A DNA stretch of 64,000 nt from Bifidobacterium tissieri. Lineage in GTDB: Bacteria > Actinomycetota > Actinomycetes > Actinomycetales > Bifidobacteriaceae. The notes below the pieces were generated by a model, which worked only from the letters and a program-made list of their open reading frames with translations, searched no databases and had not been told where the DNA came from. Within the stretch, counting starts at the first letter, position 1. The number at the start of each line of letters is the position of its first letter. The stretch lies in contig NZ_MWWV01000019.1 of the NCBI RefSeq assembly GCF_002259645.1, positions 1 through 64,000 of the forward strand, given 5' to 3'. Shown here one piece after another: positions 54,271 to 64,000 of this stretch. The translations under genes were made by a program, and so were the position numbers.

Positions 54271-55884
54271 ATGACATTGATCCCCAAGGCCGTGCTTATC
54301 GGCATGCCGGGTGCGGGCAAGACCCGCATCGGGCAGGATGTGGCCGATCTGCTTGATGTGGAATTCATAGACTCCGATGTGGAGATCGAAGCCCGGGAAG
54401 GCGTCAAGATCCCGCAGATCTTCGAGACGCGCGGTGAACAGGAGTTCCGCCAGATCGAAGCGGAGGTGATCCTCGATTACCTCCACGATTTCGATGGCGT
54501 GCTGTCGCTCGGCGGAGGCGCTCCGATGACCGACCGCGTCTATGACGCCCTCGAATCGTATATCGCTCAGGGCGGCACCGTCGCCTATCTTGATGCGGAT
54601 CCGAACGAGGCCATCGCTCGCGCGTCCCGTTCCGGGAACCGCCCGTTGCTTGCCGACGGTGCTGCGAAGAAGTGGCGCCGGCTGTATTCCCAACGTCGTC
54701 CCGTATTCGAACGGCTGACGAATTGCATCGTGCACACGAAAGGAAAGACTCCCATGCAGGCTGCACAGAACATTGCGGATTCAGCAAACGAACGCGTGGT
54801 GCATGTCACGGGTACTGATCCGTACGATGTGCGCATCGGCGCACACGTGGCAGGCCATCTCGCCGAGGTGCTGGGCGACAAGCCGGTGCGGATCGCGCTG
54901 ATCCACACCACCCCCGTTCAACGTCATTCCGACCGGGCGCGCACGCTGCTGCGCCGCGCCGGATACGAGGTGTCCGACATCACCATTCCCGATGCCGAGG
55001 CCGGCAAGACCATCGAGGTGGCCAACGGCATCTGGAAGCGTCTGGGCGAAGAAGGATTCACCCGATCCGACGCCGTGGTGGGGCTCGGCGGAGGCGCAGC
55101 CACCGATCTGGCCGGATTCGTCGCCGCCACCTGGATGCGCGGCATCCGCTACGTGAATTGCCCGACGTCGCTGCTGGCCATGGTGGACGCCTCCACCGGT
55201 GGCAAAACCGGCATCAACACCGATGCCGGCAAGAATCTGGTCGGATCGTTCTACACGCCGGCCGGTGTGCTTGCCGATCTGACCACGCTCGCCACCCTGC
55301 CGAACGACATCTTCGTCGAAGGACTGGGCGAGGTCGCCAAGTCCGGCTTCATCATGGACACCGAGATCCTGCGAATCCTCGAAAAGAACGCCGACGCCCT
55401 GCGTACCTTCGATCCTGAGAACATATCCGACGATCTCGAGCATGTGATCGCCGAACTCATCGAACGCACGGTGAGGGTGAAGGCATACCACGTCTCCTCC
55501 GATCTCAAGGAGAAGGGCCTGCGGGAGTTCCTCAACTACGGACACACCATGGGGCACGCGATCGAGAAACTCGAGCACTTCCGCTGGCGTCATGGCAACG
55601 CCGTGGCCGTCGGCATGGTGTACGCGGCCGAACTGGCCCACCTGCTCGGCTACATCGATCAGGATCTGGTGGACTACCATCGCTCGTTGCTGTCCTCGCT
55701 CGGCCTGCCGATCTCGTGGAACGGCGGTGAATTCGAAGACGTGCTGGCGCTGATGCATCGTGACAAGAAGGCCCGTGGCAACATGCTGCGCTTCGTGGTA
55801 CTCGACCGCCCCGGTCATGTCGTTCACCTCGACAATCCGCCGGCAGACGTCGTGGAAGAGGCGTTCCGTCGCGTCCAGCAGTAA
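54271..55884 (+). CDS. aroKB: Fused shikimate kinase / 3-dehydroquinate synthase
   Basis: 537 residues. Residues 1-165 are shikimate kinase (P-loop GMPGAGKT at 11-18, DSDVEIE, GGGAPM). Residues about 175-537 are dehydroquinate synthase, with [23 protein letters not shown] and the metal-site histidines NYGHTMGHA. It carries out steps 2 and 5 of the shikimate pathway in one chain. The fused order kinase then synthase has no stop or ribosome-binding site between parts. Known fusion in Bifidobacterium. Confidence 0.95.
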   Translation: MTLIPKAVLIGMPGAGKTRIGQDVADLLDVEFIDSDVEIEAREGVKIPQIFETRGEQEFRQIEAEVILDYLHDFDGVLSLGGGAPMTDRVYDALESYIAQGGTVAYLDADPNEAIARASRSGNRPLLADGAAKKWRRLYSQRRPVFERLTNCIVHTKGKTPMQAAQNIADSANERVVHVTGTDPYDVRIGAHVAGHLAEVLGDKPVRIALIHTTPVQRHSDRARTLLRRAGYEVSDITIPDAEAGKTIEVANGIWKRLGEEGFTRSDAVVGLGGGAATDLAGFVAATWMRGIRYVNCPTSLLAMVDASTGGKTGINTDAGKNLVGSFYTPAGVLADLTTLATLPNDIFVEGLGEVAKSGFIMDTEILRILEKNADALRTFDPENISDDLEHVIAELIERTVRVKAYHVSSDLKEKGLREFLNYGHTMGHAIEKLEHFRWRHGNAVAVGMVYAAELAHLLGYIDQDLVDYHRSLLSSLGLPISWNGGEFEDVLALMHRDKKARGNMLRFVVLDRPGHVVHLDNPPADVVEEAFRRVQQ

Positions 55885-55911
55885 GCAGATAACGAAGCAA
55901 AGGAGAGCATC

Positions 55912-56358
55912 ATGACCAAGGTCATCGTTGTCAACGGGCCGAATCTCGGCCGTCTCGGCGTGCGCCAGCCGGATGTGTACGGACGACAGGATCTTGAGGA
56001 ACTTCGGCGTCTGTGCACCGAATGGGGCGGGGAACTCGGACTTGACGTGGAAGTGCGTCAGACCGACGACGAGGCGGAGATGGTCCACTGGATGCATCAG
56101 GCAGCCGACGAGAAGACCCCGGTGGTGATGAACCCCGCCGCGTTCACCCACTACTCGTATGCGCTTTCCGACGCCGCGCACATGGTGGGCGACGCAGGTT
56201 TGCCGCTCATGGAGGTGCACATCTCCAATCCGTCCGCGCGCGACGAATTCCGCAAGCGTTCCGTGATCAGCCCAGTCGCCACCGGAACCATCACCGGCAT
56301 GGGCTTCTTCGGATACAAGCTCGCCCTCGAGGCCGTGGCGCACATCGTCAACGGCTGA
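55912..56358 (+). CDS. aroQ: 3-dehydroquinate dehydratase, type II
   Basis: 148 residues, full length. VVNGPNLGRLG is the start, Tyr in RQPDVYG the catalytic tyrosine region, NPAAFTHYSYAL the substrate-binding segment, and VEVHISNP the last signature (as MEVHISNP). It makes dehydroshikimate. AAAGGAGAG precedes the ATG. Last gene of the aro cluster; a terminator hairpin follows. Confidence 0.95.
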   Translation: MTKVIVVNGPNLGRLGVRQPDVYGRQDLEELRRLCTEWGGELGLDVEVRQTDDEAEMVHWMHQAADEKTPVVMNPAAFTHYSYALSDAAHMVGDAGLPLMEVHISNPSARDEFRKRSVISPVATGTITGMGFFGYKLALEAVAHIVNG

Positions 56359-56369
56359 CCGCATTTCGC

Positions 56370-56404
56370 AGGCCCCGTCCGCTTCATCGCGTGACGGGGC
56401 CTGA
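56370..56404 (+). terminator. Terminator of the aro cluster
   Basis: CAGGCCCCGTC pairs with GACGGGGCCTG, an 11-bp stem around CGCTTCATCGCGT, followed by ATTTGTC. It excludes the ATG at 56391 as a start for the next gene. Confidence 0.7.
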
Positions 56405-56432
56405 TTTGTCACGTATAGGTAAAGGACGCCAG

Positions 56433-58088
56433 ATGTCACTCACTGCTGCCGAACGCCAACTCATCGCCTCGGCATCGCACTGGTTCGACGACAACCGTGG
56501 ACGCTTCATTGAAGAGCTTTGCGAACTATTGCGCTACCCGTCGGTTTCCGACGAATCCGATCCATCACCAAAACCAGGCGAACCATACGGTCATGAAGTG
56601 CGCCGCGTCTTCGACCACATGCTCGACAAGGCCAGATGTGACGAATTTCCAACGCATGACTACGACGGGCACGTCATCGAAGTCGCATACCCGCAGACCG
56701 CTTCGGACGAACAGACCACAGACGACGGACAGGCCACGGATGACATCGCCTTCATCAGCCATCTTGACGTCGTACCCGCAGGACCGGGGTGGACGCACGA
56801 CCCGTTCAAGCCACGCATCGAAAACGACGGCGATATCATCATCGCCCGCGGCGCGCTTGACGACAAAGGCGTCGCCCTGATCACCTATTGGCTGCTGAGG
56901 TTCTTCGCAGAACAGGGTCAACGGTTCCACCATCGGGTCCGTATGCTGTTCGGCGGCTCCGAGGAGCCAGCGTTGAACGACATCAAATGGTTCGTGCGTA
57001 ACGGGGGAGCGCCATACCAGTCCATCGTCACCGACGGTCCGTTCCCCGTCAACAATATCCAAAAAGGACTGCTTGACATCGACATCGCCATCCCGGTAGG
57101 CGAACAGCTTGCGGACTGGCACTCTGGATCCTCGACCAACACCATTCCTGCGGTCGCATCCGTGGAGTTGCATGGCATCGACATCGATGACGCGCGACAG
57201 GCGCTCGCAGCTGCGAACAGTGACGGTGCCGACACCGGGGACGGAGGGGATGCGTACCGGCGTATTCATGTTCGCGGAACGTCGTCGGGCGTCACCGTCG
57301 AGGCACATGGTATCTCCGGTCATGCGTCCAAGCCGGACGGCACCATCAACGCCATCGCGCTGCTCGCCTCACGCCTCGATGACGCCGGACTGCTTTCCGG
57401 GCGCGACGCCACGGCGGCGGCGAGCATAGCCCGATGGGCAGCGGACCCATATGGTGCCGCGCTTGGCATTGATCACGACAATGAGGAAAGCGGCCCGACC
57501 ACCGTTAACGTCGGCATCATCATGCCTCGTCATGAATTCGATCCCCAGGCCATTGCCGACAATGAGATCGTCTCGGTGTCGAATGGCAATACGACGGACG
57601 ACGATACACCGGATAACGACGGCAACGCCATCGTGATGCATCTTGACATTCGTTACGCGGTCGGCCAGACGAAGGATGAGATTCTCGATGCCATCAGCGC
57701 CAGAGCGGCGATGATCGGCGGTCGACTTGTCGCCGTGGTGAACGATGACCCGTATTATGTTTCCGCCGACGACCCTCGGGTGCGGCTGTTGACCGACACC
57801 TATAACGATGTGACCAGCACCGCCGAACGCGCGAAGCCGGTTGCCATGGGCGGTGGTACCCATGCCCGTTTCGTTCCGCGCGCCTTGAACTTCGGTCCTG
57901 AATTCCATGCCGACAGCGTGCCGGCGTCCGAAGGACTGGTGTTCGAACCGCCGGCATGCATTGCGCCGGGAACCGGTGCCGCGCACGGCGTCGACGAATG
58001 GGTATCCATCCGCAACCTCAGGGCGGCGTTTCTTATGTACGTGCTAGGTCTGGTACGTCTTGACCAATATTTGGATGGGAAGGCATAG
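56433..58088 (+). CDS. M20-family metallodipeptidase (PepV-like)
   Basis: 551 residues. HLDVVPAGPGW (metal His/Asp), RGALDDKGV, and GGSEEPA (catalytic and metal Glu) are the M20 signature, with the late SGHA and GGGTHARFVP segments. It hydrolyses dipeptides in the cytoplasm. An inserted acidic stretch (SDEQTTDDGQATDD) precedes the first metal motif. ATG 56433 with AAAGGA is preferred. Monocistronic. Confidence 0.9.
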   Translation: MSLTAAERQLIASASHWFDDNRGRFIEELCELLRYPSVSDESDPSPKPGEPYGHEVRRVFDHMLDKARCDEFPTHDYDGHVIEVAYPQTASDEQTTDDGQATDDIAFISHLDVVPAGPGWTHDPFKPRIENDGDIIIARGALDDKGVALITYWLLRFFAEQGQRFHHRVRMLFGGSEEPALNDIKWFVRNGGAPYQSIVTDGPFPVNNIQKGLLDIDIAIPVGEQLADWHSGSSTNTIPAVASVELHGIDIDDARQALAAANSDGADTGDGGDAYRRIHVRGTSSGVTVEAHGISGHASKPDGTINAIALLASRLDDAGLLSGRDATAAASIARWAADPYGAALGIDHDNEESGPTTVNVGIIMPRHEFDPQAIADNEIVSVSNGNTTDDDTPDNDGNAIVMHLDIRYAVGQTKDEILDAISARAAMIGGRLVAVVNDDPYYVSADDPRVRLLTDTYNDVTSTAERAKPVAMGGGTHARFVPRALNFGPEFHADSVPASEGLVFEPPACIAPGTGAAHGVDEWVSIRNLRAAFLMYVLGLVRLDQYLDGKA

Positions 58089-58209
58089 TACCAGCCAAAC
58101 TGGATACCATCGGGCATGGTGAAATCCTCCGCGACAGCATGTTGTTGTCATCGCTGTTGTCCGGAAGACCCAAAGTGGAAGACCCCCACGGGCGAAAAGA
58201 GGGAAGAGC

Positions 58210-59151
58210 ATGTCCATGAAATCCATTACCCGAGTCGCGGCGGCCGTCGTGGTGCTCGCTACTACATTGTCGTTTTCGGCCTGCGGCACATCCGATGCGA
58301 CCGACTCCACTGCAAGCGATAGCGGGGATCACAGCCTCAGCGGCAATCCCACCGACGGCTACGACGTCAGTGGGGTGAAGAAGGATGACGCCATCGCCGC
58401 GTTGCTTCCCGAATCGGTGACCAGTGACGGCAAGTTCGTCGTCGGTATGGACACCTCGTATGCTCCCGCCGAATTCATCAGCACCGACGGCAAGACGCCG
58501 ATCGGCTATGAAGTCGATATGGCCAAGGCGTTGGGCAACATCTTCGGATTGGAGACAGAGCCGACCACGGCCGTGTTCGACTCCATCATCCCCTCCATCG
58601 GCTCCAAATACGATGTCGGCATTTCATCGTTCATTCCCAGTCCCGACCGCGTCAAGTCCGTGGATTTCGTGACCTATCAGACCGTCGGCACCGCGTTCGT
58701 GGTGAAGAAGGGCAACCCGCAGAACATTGATCCCAATAATCTGTGCGGCAGGAAGATCGCCGTGCAAACCGGCAGCACTCAGGAAACGGAAGTCAACGCA
58801 TCGTCCGATCAGTGCAAGGCCGATGGCAAGGATGCGGTTGATGTTCTGTCGTTCAAGCAGCAGACCGACGTGACCACCTCGGTGATGACCGGCAAGGCCG
58901 AATCCTTCTACACCGGCACCGACGCGACCGGATACGCCATCAAGAAGTCCGATGGTGCTCTTGAACAGCTTGAGCCCGTGCGTGACACCGTCAAGGTCGG
59001 TGCCGCCGTGAAGAAGGGCGACGCCCAGACCCGTGAGGCCATGCAGAAGGCTTTGCAGAAGCTCATGGACGACGGCACCTTCCAGAAGATCATGGACTAC
59101 TGGGGCGTCGGCTCCACCGCCGACAAGACCGCGGAGGTCGTCACTGAGTAG
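58210..59151 (+). CDS. Amino-acid ABC transporter substrate-binding lipoprotein, orphan
   Basis: 313 residues. A lipoprotein signal peptide ends in the lipobox LSFSAC (lipid-modified Cys at 25), then a short Ser/Asp linker and a type II SBP domain (SBP_bac_3): FVVGMDTSYAPAEF, GYEVDMAKAL, RKIAVQTGSTQE. Predicted to bind a polar amino acid or related compound. GAGGGAAGAG lies before ATG 58210; ATG 58216 is also possible. No permease or ATPase gene flanks it, so it would share a transporter encoded elsewhere. Confidence 0.87.
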   Translation: MSMKSITRVAAAVVVLATTLSFSACGTSDATDSTASDSGDHSLSGNPTDGYDVSGVKKDDAIAALLPESVTSDGKFVVGMDTSYAPAEFISTDGKTPIGYEVDMAKALGNIFGLETEPTTAVFDSIIPSIGSKYDVGISSFIPSPDRVKSVDFVTYQTVGTAFVVKKGNPQNIDPNNLCGRKIAVQTGSTQETEVNASSDQCKADGKDAVDVLSFKQQTDVTTSVMTGKAESFYTGTDATGYAIKKSDGALEQLEPVRDTVKVGAAVKKGDAQTREAMQKALQKLMDDGTFQKIMDYWGVGSTADKTAEVVTE

Positions 59152-59291
59152 GATGTCTGGCAGGCTGTTGCATGCTACAGAAACCGGCATTACCGGCACT
59201 CCAGCAGCATGAGTTTCTGCGGGTATGCATCCGAACGGTTTATACAAGATGGAACACGCCGCGTCATGTGCCGATGATAAAGTGAAATTCC

Positions 59292-60953
59292 ATGGTTAGA
59301 AGAAAACATGGCATCGCGCAAGAGCACATCACCAAGCACATTTTCGTCACCGGCGGAGTTGTGTCCTCGCTCGGCAAGGGACTTACGGCTTCGTCCCTTG
59401 GCCGTCTTCTTCGCAGCCGTGGCATCCACGTCCTGCAGCAGAAGCTCGACCCCTACATCAACGTTGATCCGGGTACCATGAACCCGTTCCAGCACGGCGA
59501 GGTCTACGTGACCGAAGACGGTGCCGAGACGGATCTCGACATCGGTCACTACGAGCGTTTCCTCGACGTGTTCCTCTCCCAGAAGGCCAACGTCACCACC
59601 GGTCAGGTGTATCAGGAGGTGCTGCGCAAGGAACGCGCCGGCGAATACCTCGGCCAGTGTGTCCAGGTCATTCCTCATATCACCAACGAGATCAAGTCCC
59701 GTATGCGTGCCCAGGCGTCCGATGACGTCGATGTGATCATCACCGAGATCGGCGGCACCGTCGGTGACATCGAATCCCAGCCGTTCCTTGAGGCCGCCCG
59801 CGAGGTCCGTCGCGACATCGGTTCCGACAACTGCATGTTCGTGCACGTCTCCCTCGTGCCGTACATCGCCGCCGCCCATGAGCTGAAGACCAAGCCCACC
59901 CAGCATTCCGTGATGATGCTGCGCCAGCTCGGCATCGCCCCCGACGCGCTGGTGCTGCGCTCCGACCGTCCTCTCAACCAGAGCATCAAGGACAAGATCT
60001 CCCTGATGTGCGACGTGGACGAGGAAGGCGTGGTCAACTGCGTGGACGCTCCGAGCATCTACGACGTGCCGAAGACGCTGTTCAATGAAGGTCTTGACGC
60101 CTACGTGGTCCGTGAGCTCGGTCTGCCGTTCCACGACGTCAACTGGGCCGAATGGTCCGACCTGCTCGACCGTGTGCACCACCCCAAGCACGAGGTCAAC
60201 ATCGCCATCGTCGGTAAGTACATCGATCTGCCCGACGCCTACCTGTCCGTCACCGAGGCCATCAAGGCCGGCGGTTTCGCCAACTGGGCTAAGGTGAACG
60301 TCGAATGGGTCGCCGCCGATGATTGCGAGACCGAAGAGGGGGCAGCCAAGGCCCTGGCCGACGTCGACGGCATCGTGATTCCCGGCGGTTTCGGCATCCG
60401 TGGCATCGACGGTAAGATCGGCGCGCTCAAGTACGCCCGTGAGAACCGTCTCCCCGCTCTGGGCCTGTGCCTTGGCCTGCAGTCCATGGTCATCGAGTAC
60501 GCCCGTCACGTCCTTGGACTCGAGGACGCGAACTCCACTGAGTTCGAGCCCGAGTGCGAGAACCCGGTCATCGCCACGATGGAGGAGCAGAAGGACATCG
60601 TCGCCGGCAAGGGCGACATGGGTCACACCATGCGACTGGGTTCCTACCCGGCCGAGCTGGAGGAGGGTTCCCTCGCCGCCCAGCTGTACGGCACCACCCA
60701 CGTCACGGAGCGTCACCGTCATCGTTACGAGGTGAACGTGGCCTACAAGGATCGTCTGCGTGAGGCTGGTCTGCGTATCTCCGGTCAGAGCCCGGACGGT
60801 GAGCTCACCGAGTTCGTCGAGCTGCCGCAGGATGTGCACCCGTTCTACATCGCCACTCAGGCCCATCCGGAGTTCAAGTCCCGCCCGACCAAGCCGCACC
60901 CGCTGTTCGCCGGACTGGTCAAGGCCGCGCTTGATCATCAGGCCACGCACTGA
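59292..60953 (+). CDS. pyrG: CTP synthase
   Basis: 553 residues. It aminates UTP to CTP with glutamine and ATP. The N-terminal domain starts [20 protein letters not shown], with [16 protein letters not shown]; the amidotransferase domain has the Cys in LGLCLGLQ and His/Glu near the end. Full length. No ribosome-binding site stands out before ATG 59292. A strong terminator follows. Confidence 0.97.
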   Translation: MVRRKHGIAQEHITKHIFVTGGVVSSLGKGLTASSLGRLLRSRGIHVLQQKLDPYINVDPGTMNPFQHGEVYVTEDGAETDLDIGHYERFLDVFLSQKANVTTGQVYQEVLRKERAGEYLGQCVQVIPHITNEIKSRMRAQASDDVDVIITEIGGTVGDIESQPFLEAAREVRRDIGSDNCMFVHVSLVPYIAAAHELKTKPTQHSVMMLRQLGIAPDALVLRSDRPLNQSIKDKISLMCDVDEEGVVNCVDAPSIYDVPKTLFNEGLDAYVVRELGLPFHDVNWAEWSDLLDRVHHPKHEVNIAIVGKYIDLPDAYLSVTEAIKAGGFANWAKVNVEWVAADDCETEEGAAKALADVDGIVIPGGFGIRGIDGKIGALKYARENRLPALGLCLGLQSMVIEYARHVLGLEDANSTEFEPECENPVIATMEEQKDIVAGKGDMGHTMRLGSYPAELEEGSLAAQLYGTTHVTERHRHRYEVNVAYKDRLREAGLRISGQSPDGELTEFVELPQDVHPFYIATQAHPEFKSRPTKPHPLFAGLVKAALDHQATH

Positions 60954-61007
60954 TCGACACGATCGACGCATACTGGTCAACTCGTACCGGTAATCCGATC
61001 GATGAAT

Positions 61008-61050
61008 CGAGGCCCGTCGCGCATTCTTGTGTGACGGGTCTCGTCTTTTT
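61008..61050 (+). terminator. Terminator of pyrG
   Basis: GAGGCCCGTC and GACGGGTCTC pair around GCGCATTCTTGTGT, followed by GTCTTTTTT. Confidence 0.85.
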
Positions 61051-61213
61051 TCAAGCGTGGCTTCTGTAATCTTTCTCACGTTTGCCAATGGATAATTCAC
61101 GGAACGCCGATTAGTGTTGTTCGTGATGTTCTGTTAGGTTTGCTACGGACAGAAAGCACTTTCGTCAAGGTCCCGGTATTCATGACATATCGGGCGATGG
61201 GAGGACACTCAAG
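61050..61213. promoter_or_regulatory. suf operon promoter region
   Basis: About 160 bases with no gene. GGATAAT near 61090 is a -10-like word, and CACGGAAC/GTTCGTG flanks form an imperfect dyad near 61100-61125. No SufR gene is next to it. Confidence 0.35.
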
Positions 61214-62731
61214 GTGACGGATGAAATGACGTCGCAGGAGACCCCGAATACGGGATCCGCGGCGGCTGACGTGGAGATGAGCCAGTATGTGGCCGACCGT
61301 TCCCGCGTCAACGAGGACAAGATCAAAAAAGACGATGAGATCATTTCGCAGTTCGGCGACTACAGCTATGGATGGCATGATTCCGATGCCGCCGGCGAGG
61401 CTGCGAAACGTGGTATCGATGAGAACGTGGTGCGTGCCATCTCCGCCGATAAGGGCGAGCCTGAATGGATGCTCGATATGCGTCTGCGCGGCTACAAGGC
61501 GTTCCTCGAAAAGCCGATGCCTGATTGGGGTGTCGATCTTTCCGGCTTCAATGCCGATGATTTCAAGTACTACGTCAAGCCGATCGACAAGCAGGCCAAG
61601 AGCTGGGACGAACTGCCCGACGACATTCGCAGCACCTATGACCGACTGGGTATCCCCGAGGCCGAGAAGAAGCGTCTGGTCTCCGGCGTGGCCGCCCAGT
61701 ACGAGTCCGAGGTGATCTACAACTCCATTCAGGAGGATCTGAAGAAGCAGGGCGTGATCTTCGTTGACACCGACACCGCCGTGCGCGAATATCCGGAGCT
61801 CGTGAAGAAGTACTTCGCCACCGTGGTGCCGCCGGAGGACAACAAGTTCGGCGCGCTGAACACGGCGGCATGGTCCGGTGGCTCGTTCGTGTATGTGCCG
61901 AAGGGTGTACACGTGGACATCCCGTTGCAGGCGTACTTCCGCATCAACACGCCGGCTATGGGACAGTTCGAGCGTACGCTGATCATCGCCGATGAAGGCT
62001 CCTACGTGCATTACGTCGAGGGATGCACCGCACCTATCTGGTCCGAGGACTCCCTGCACGCGGCCATCGTCGAGATCGTGGTGGAGAAGCACGCTCGCGT
62101 GCGCTACACCACCGTGCAGAACTGGTCGAACAACGTGTACAACCTGGTCACCCAGCGCGCCTACGTGCGTGAGGGCGGCACCATGGAATGGGTGGACGGC
62201 AACATCGGCTCCAAGGCCACGATGAAGTATCCGGCATGCATTCTTGCCGAGCCGTACGCCAAGGCAAGCACCATGTCGCTCGGCTTCGCAGGCAAGGGCC
62301 AGTATCAGGACACCGGCGCCAAGATGATCCACCTCGCCCCGCACACATCGTCGACCATCGTCGCGAAGTCCATCTCCCGTGGCGGCGGCCGTTCCGCATA
62401 TCGCGGACTGGTGAAGATCATCAAGGGCGCGGAGGGATCCTCCAACTCCACGGTCTGCGACGCCCTGCTTGTGGACAACTACAGCCGTTCCGATACATAT
62501 CCGCATGTGGACGTGCGTGAGGACGATGTGTCCATGGCTCATGAGGCCACTGTGTCGAAGGTCTCCGAAGACCAGCTCTTCTATCTGATGAGCCGTGGTC
62601 TTTCCGAGGAGGAGGCCATGGGCATGATCGTACGAGGATTCGTGGAGCCGATCAGCCGCGAGCTGCCGATGGAGTACGCGCTCGAACTGAACCGACTTGT
62701 TGAACTGCAGATGGAAGGATCGGTGGGCTGA
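61214..62731 (+). CDS. sufB: Fe-S cluster assembly scaffold SufB
   Basis: 505 residues. With SufC and SufD it forms the complex that builds iron-sulfur clusters. The Suf core (about 100-480) shows [31 protein letters not shown], and [12 protein letters not shown] with the conserved Cys. GTG 61214 is preferred because GGAGG lies 8 nt before it. First gene of the operon; sufD begins 1 nt after its stop. Confidence 0.95.
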   Translation: MTDEMTSQETPNTGSAAADVEMSQYVADRSRVNEDKIKKDDEIISQFGDYSYGWHDSDAAGEAAKRGIDENVVRAISADKGEPEWMLDMRLRGYKAFLEKPMPDWGVDLSGFNADDFKYYVKPIDKQAKSWDELPDDIRSTYDRLGIPEAEKKRLVSGVAAQYESEVIYNSIQEDLKKQGVIFVDTDTAVREYPELVKKYFATVVPPEDNKFGALNTAAWSGGSFVYVPKGVHVDIPLQAYFRINTPAMGQFERTLIIADEGSYVHYVEGCTAPIWSEDSLHAAIVEIVVEKHARVRYTTVQNWSNNVYNLVTQRAYVREGGTMEWVDGNIGSKATMKYPACILAEPYAKASTMSLGFAGKGQYQDTGAKMIHLAPHTSSTIVAKSISRGGGRSAYRGLVKIIKGAEGSSNSTVCDALLVDNYSRSDTYPHVDVREDDVSMAHEATVSKVSEDQLFYLMSRGLSEEEAMGMIVRGFVEPISRELPMEYALELNRLVELQMEGSVG

Positions 62732-62732
62732 T

Positions 62733-64000
62733 ATGACCGAGGCAACGAATACCGAAACCACAAGCGTCGAAACGGCCAAGGAGGTCGCGGCCGAACTGAA
62801 TATTCCGGTGGCCGATCTCAACGATCCGTATGCCGTTCCCGCTCTTATGCCATCCAGCGCCGACAAGGCCAAGCGTTCCTTCGAGGCCGATGATTTCGCC
62901 ATGCCCACGCGGAAGCAGGACGACTGGCGCTATACGCCGATCGAACGCATCGAGGAATTCTTCACCGTGTTCAAGCCGAGCGGTGAGACCACCGTGGAGG
63001 TCGGCGCAATCGACGGTACCGAAATGTCCGCCGACAACGTGAAGCTGTACCAGACCAAGCTGGGCGAGGAGCCGTCCGGCACGGTCTCCAAGCCGACCGA
63101 CCGCGCCGCGGCCGTGGAATGGCAGTCCGGTTCCACCGCAACCGTTGTGGAGCTCTCCGGCGAACTGCCTTCCCCGGTATTGGTGAAGGTGAAGGGTTCG
63201 GGACTGGATCTCGACGCCTTCCATCTGGTCATCAAGGCCGCCGACAAGACCCATGCCGATGTGATCGTCGAACACGAAGGCAAGGCCCGTCTTGCCGAAG
63301 GCGTGGAGATCACCACCGGCAAGGACTCCCATGTCTCCACCACCTTCGTACAGGAATGGGACCCCGAATCCAAGCATGTCGGTAACCACCGTATTCATGT
63401 GGGCGAGGGCGCATCCCTGCGTCACTCGGTGGTCACCCTCGGCGGTGACGTGGTCCGCCTGCGCATGGATCAGGACTTCGGCGGCGAGCAGGGCGAGCTC
63501 AACATGCTTGGCATCTACTTCGTGGATCCCGGTCAGCACATCGAGAACCGCACCATGGTGGTACACAACCATCCCGACTGCAAGTCCCGCGTGGTCTACA
63601 AGGGCGCCCTCGACGGCAAGGGCGCACACTCCACATGGGTGGGCAACGCACTCATCCAGCCGACGGCTCCGGGAACCGATTCCTACGAGCTCAACCGCAA
63701 CCTTGTGCTTACCCCGGGTGCAATCGCCGACTCTGAGCCGAATCTGGAGATCGAGAACGGCAACATCATTGGTGCCGGCCACGCCAGCTCCGTCGGACGT
63801 TTTGACGATGAGGAGCTGTTCTACCTGCAGTCCCGCGGCATCCCTGAGACCGAGGCCCGTAAGCTCGTGGTCCGTGGTTTCTTCGCCGAACTGATCGAGG
63901 AGATCGGCATTCCGTCCATTTCCGAGCACCTGATGAGCGTCATCGATCGGCGTCTTGCCCGCGGTGAAAGCGCGGCCATGGCCGAGGTCCTCGAAGAGAA
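62733..64000 (+). CDS. sufD: Fe-S cluster assembly protein SufD, 3' end outside window
   Basis: At least 422 residues starting at ATG 62733, one base past the sufB stop. The Suf core motifs MLGIYFVDPGQHIENRTMVVHN-like and SRGIPETEARKLVVRGFFAE are clear. The protein lacks the SufB-type catalytic Cys region and would act as the SufC2BD partner. The C-terminus runs past base 64000. Confidence 0.94.
   Translation, partial: MTEATNTETTSVETAKEVAAELNIPVADLNDPYAVPALMPSSADKAKRSFEADDFAMPTRKQDDWRYTPIERIEEFFTVFKPSGETTVEVGAIDGTEMSADNVKLYQTKLGEEPSGTVSKPTDRAAAVEWQSGSTATVVELSGELPSPVLVKVKGSGLDLDAFHLVIKAADKTHADVIVEHEGKARLAEGVEITTGKDSHVSTTFVQEWDPESKHVGNHRIHVGEGASLRHSVVTLGGDVVRLRMDQDFGGEQGELNMLGIYFVDPGQHIENRTMVVHNHPDCKSRVVYKGALDGKGAHSTWVGNALIQPTAPGTDSYELNRNLVLTPGAIADSEPNLEIENGNIIGAGHASSVGRFDDEELFYLQSRGIPETEARKLVVRGFFAELIEEIGIPSISEHLMSVIDRRLARGESAAMAEVLEE

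Overview
The window is chromosomal DNA of a Bifidobacterium (Actinobacteria). It carries the marker of the bifid shunt, an 825-residue xylulose-5-P/fructose-6-P phosphoketolase (xfp), next to pta, with ackA and guaA close by. Codon use is GC-rich and the shikimate genes and glycogen debranching enzyme are of actinobacterial type. Gene order is mostly that of a stable core genome, with two mobile or accessory patches.

Layout. 1-5000 is accessory. It holds the 5' part of an IS256/IS1249-type transposase gene whose element interrupts a DUF3800 gene; that gene is preceded by a strong promoter and a hairpin-rich leader resembling the DUF3800-associated RNAs. Next come a tRNA 3'-half remnant with its terminator, a divergent MFS exporter/LysR pair with a palindromic operator, an Abi-type HEPN protein, and an intact tRNA-Pro. 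5100-11966 carries a membrane protein, glgX, a Pro/Gln-rich anchored protein and aroA, which looks leaderless. 11985-13960 is an IS607-type element (serine recombinase TnpA plus a frameshifted TnpB). 14000-23700 is the energy-metabolism block: ackA, guaA, xfp, pta and a DUF1846 gene.

23800-33000 carries an orphan 3-hydroxyacyl-CoA dehydrogenase, a NarL-type two-component system divergent from a three-gene ABC-2 exporter (with a 27-bp perfect-arm palindrome between them), an AlbA_2/ATPase-type regulator, and the xpt-purine permease operon, which has an intercistronic hairpin. 34700-40700 has two transporters and a PcrA/UvrD helicase with a Gly/Ser/Tyr-rich tail. 40860-43350 is a DUF4418/FtsX/ATPase ABC cassette. 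43350-58090 runs rpsD, YccF, an OmpR-type regulator, two histidine phosphatases, DUF948, a small membrane protein, alaS, ruvX, mltG, a small prepilin peptidase, aroC, an aroK-aroB fusion, aroQ and an M20 dipeptidase. The end holds an orphan solute-binding lipoprotein, pyrG, sufB and the start of sufD.

How the genes work together. Xfp cleaves sugar phosphates to acetyl phosphate. AckA converts this to ATP and acetate, and Pta links it to acetyl-CoA. A CRP/GlxR-like dyad sits upstream of ackA. aroA, aroC, aroKB and aroQ supply most of the shikimate pathway. xpt with its permease salvages xanthine, and guaA makes GMP. Several genes have a -10 hexamer 6-7 nt before the start codon, which suggests leaderless transcripts. 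The least explained items are the DUF3800 leader, the DUF4418 ABC cassette with an acidic insertion in its ATPase, the IS607 TnpB/guide RNA locus, and the two-component/ABC regulon.
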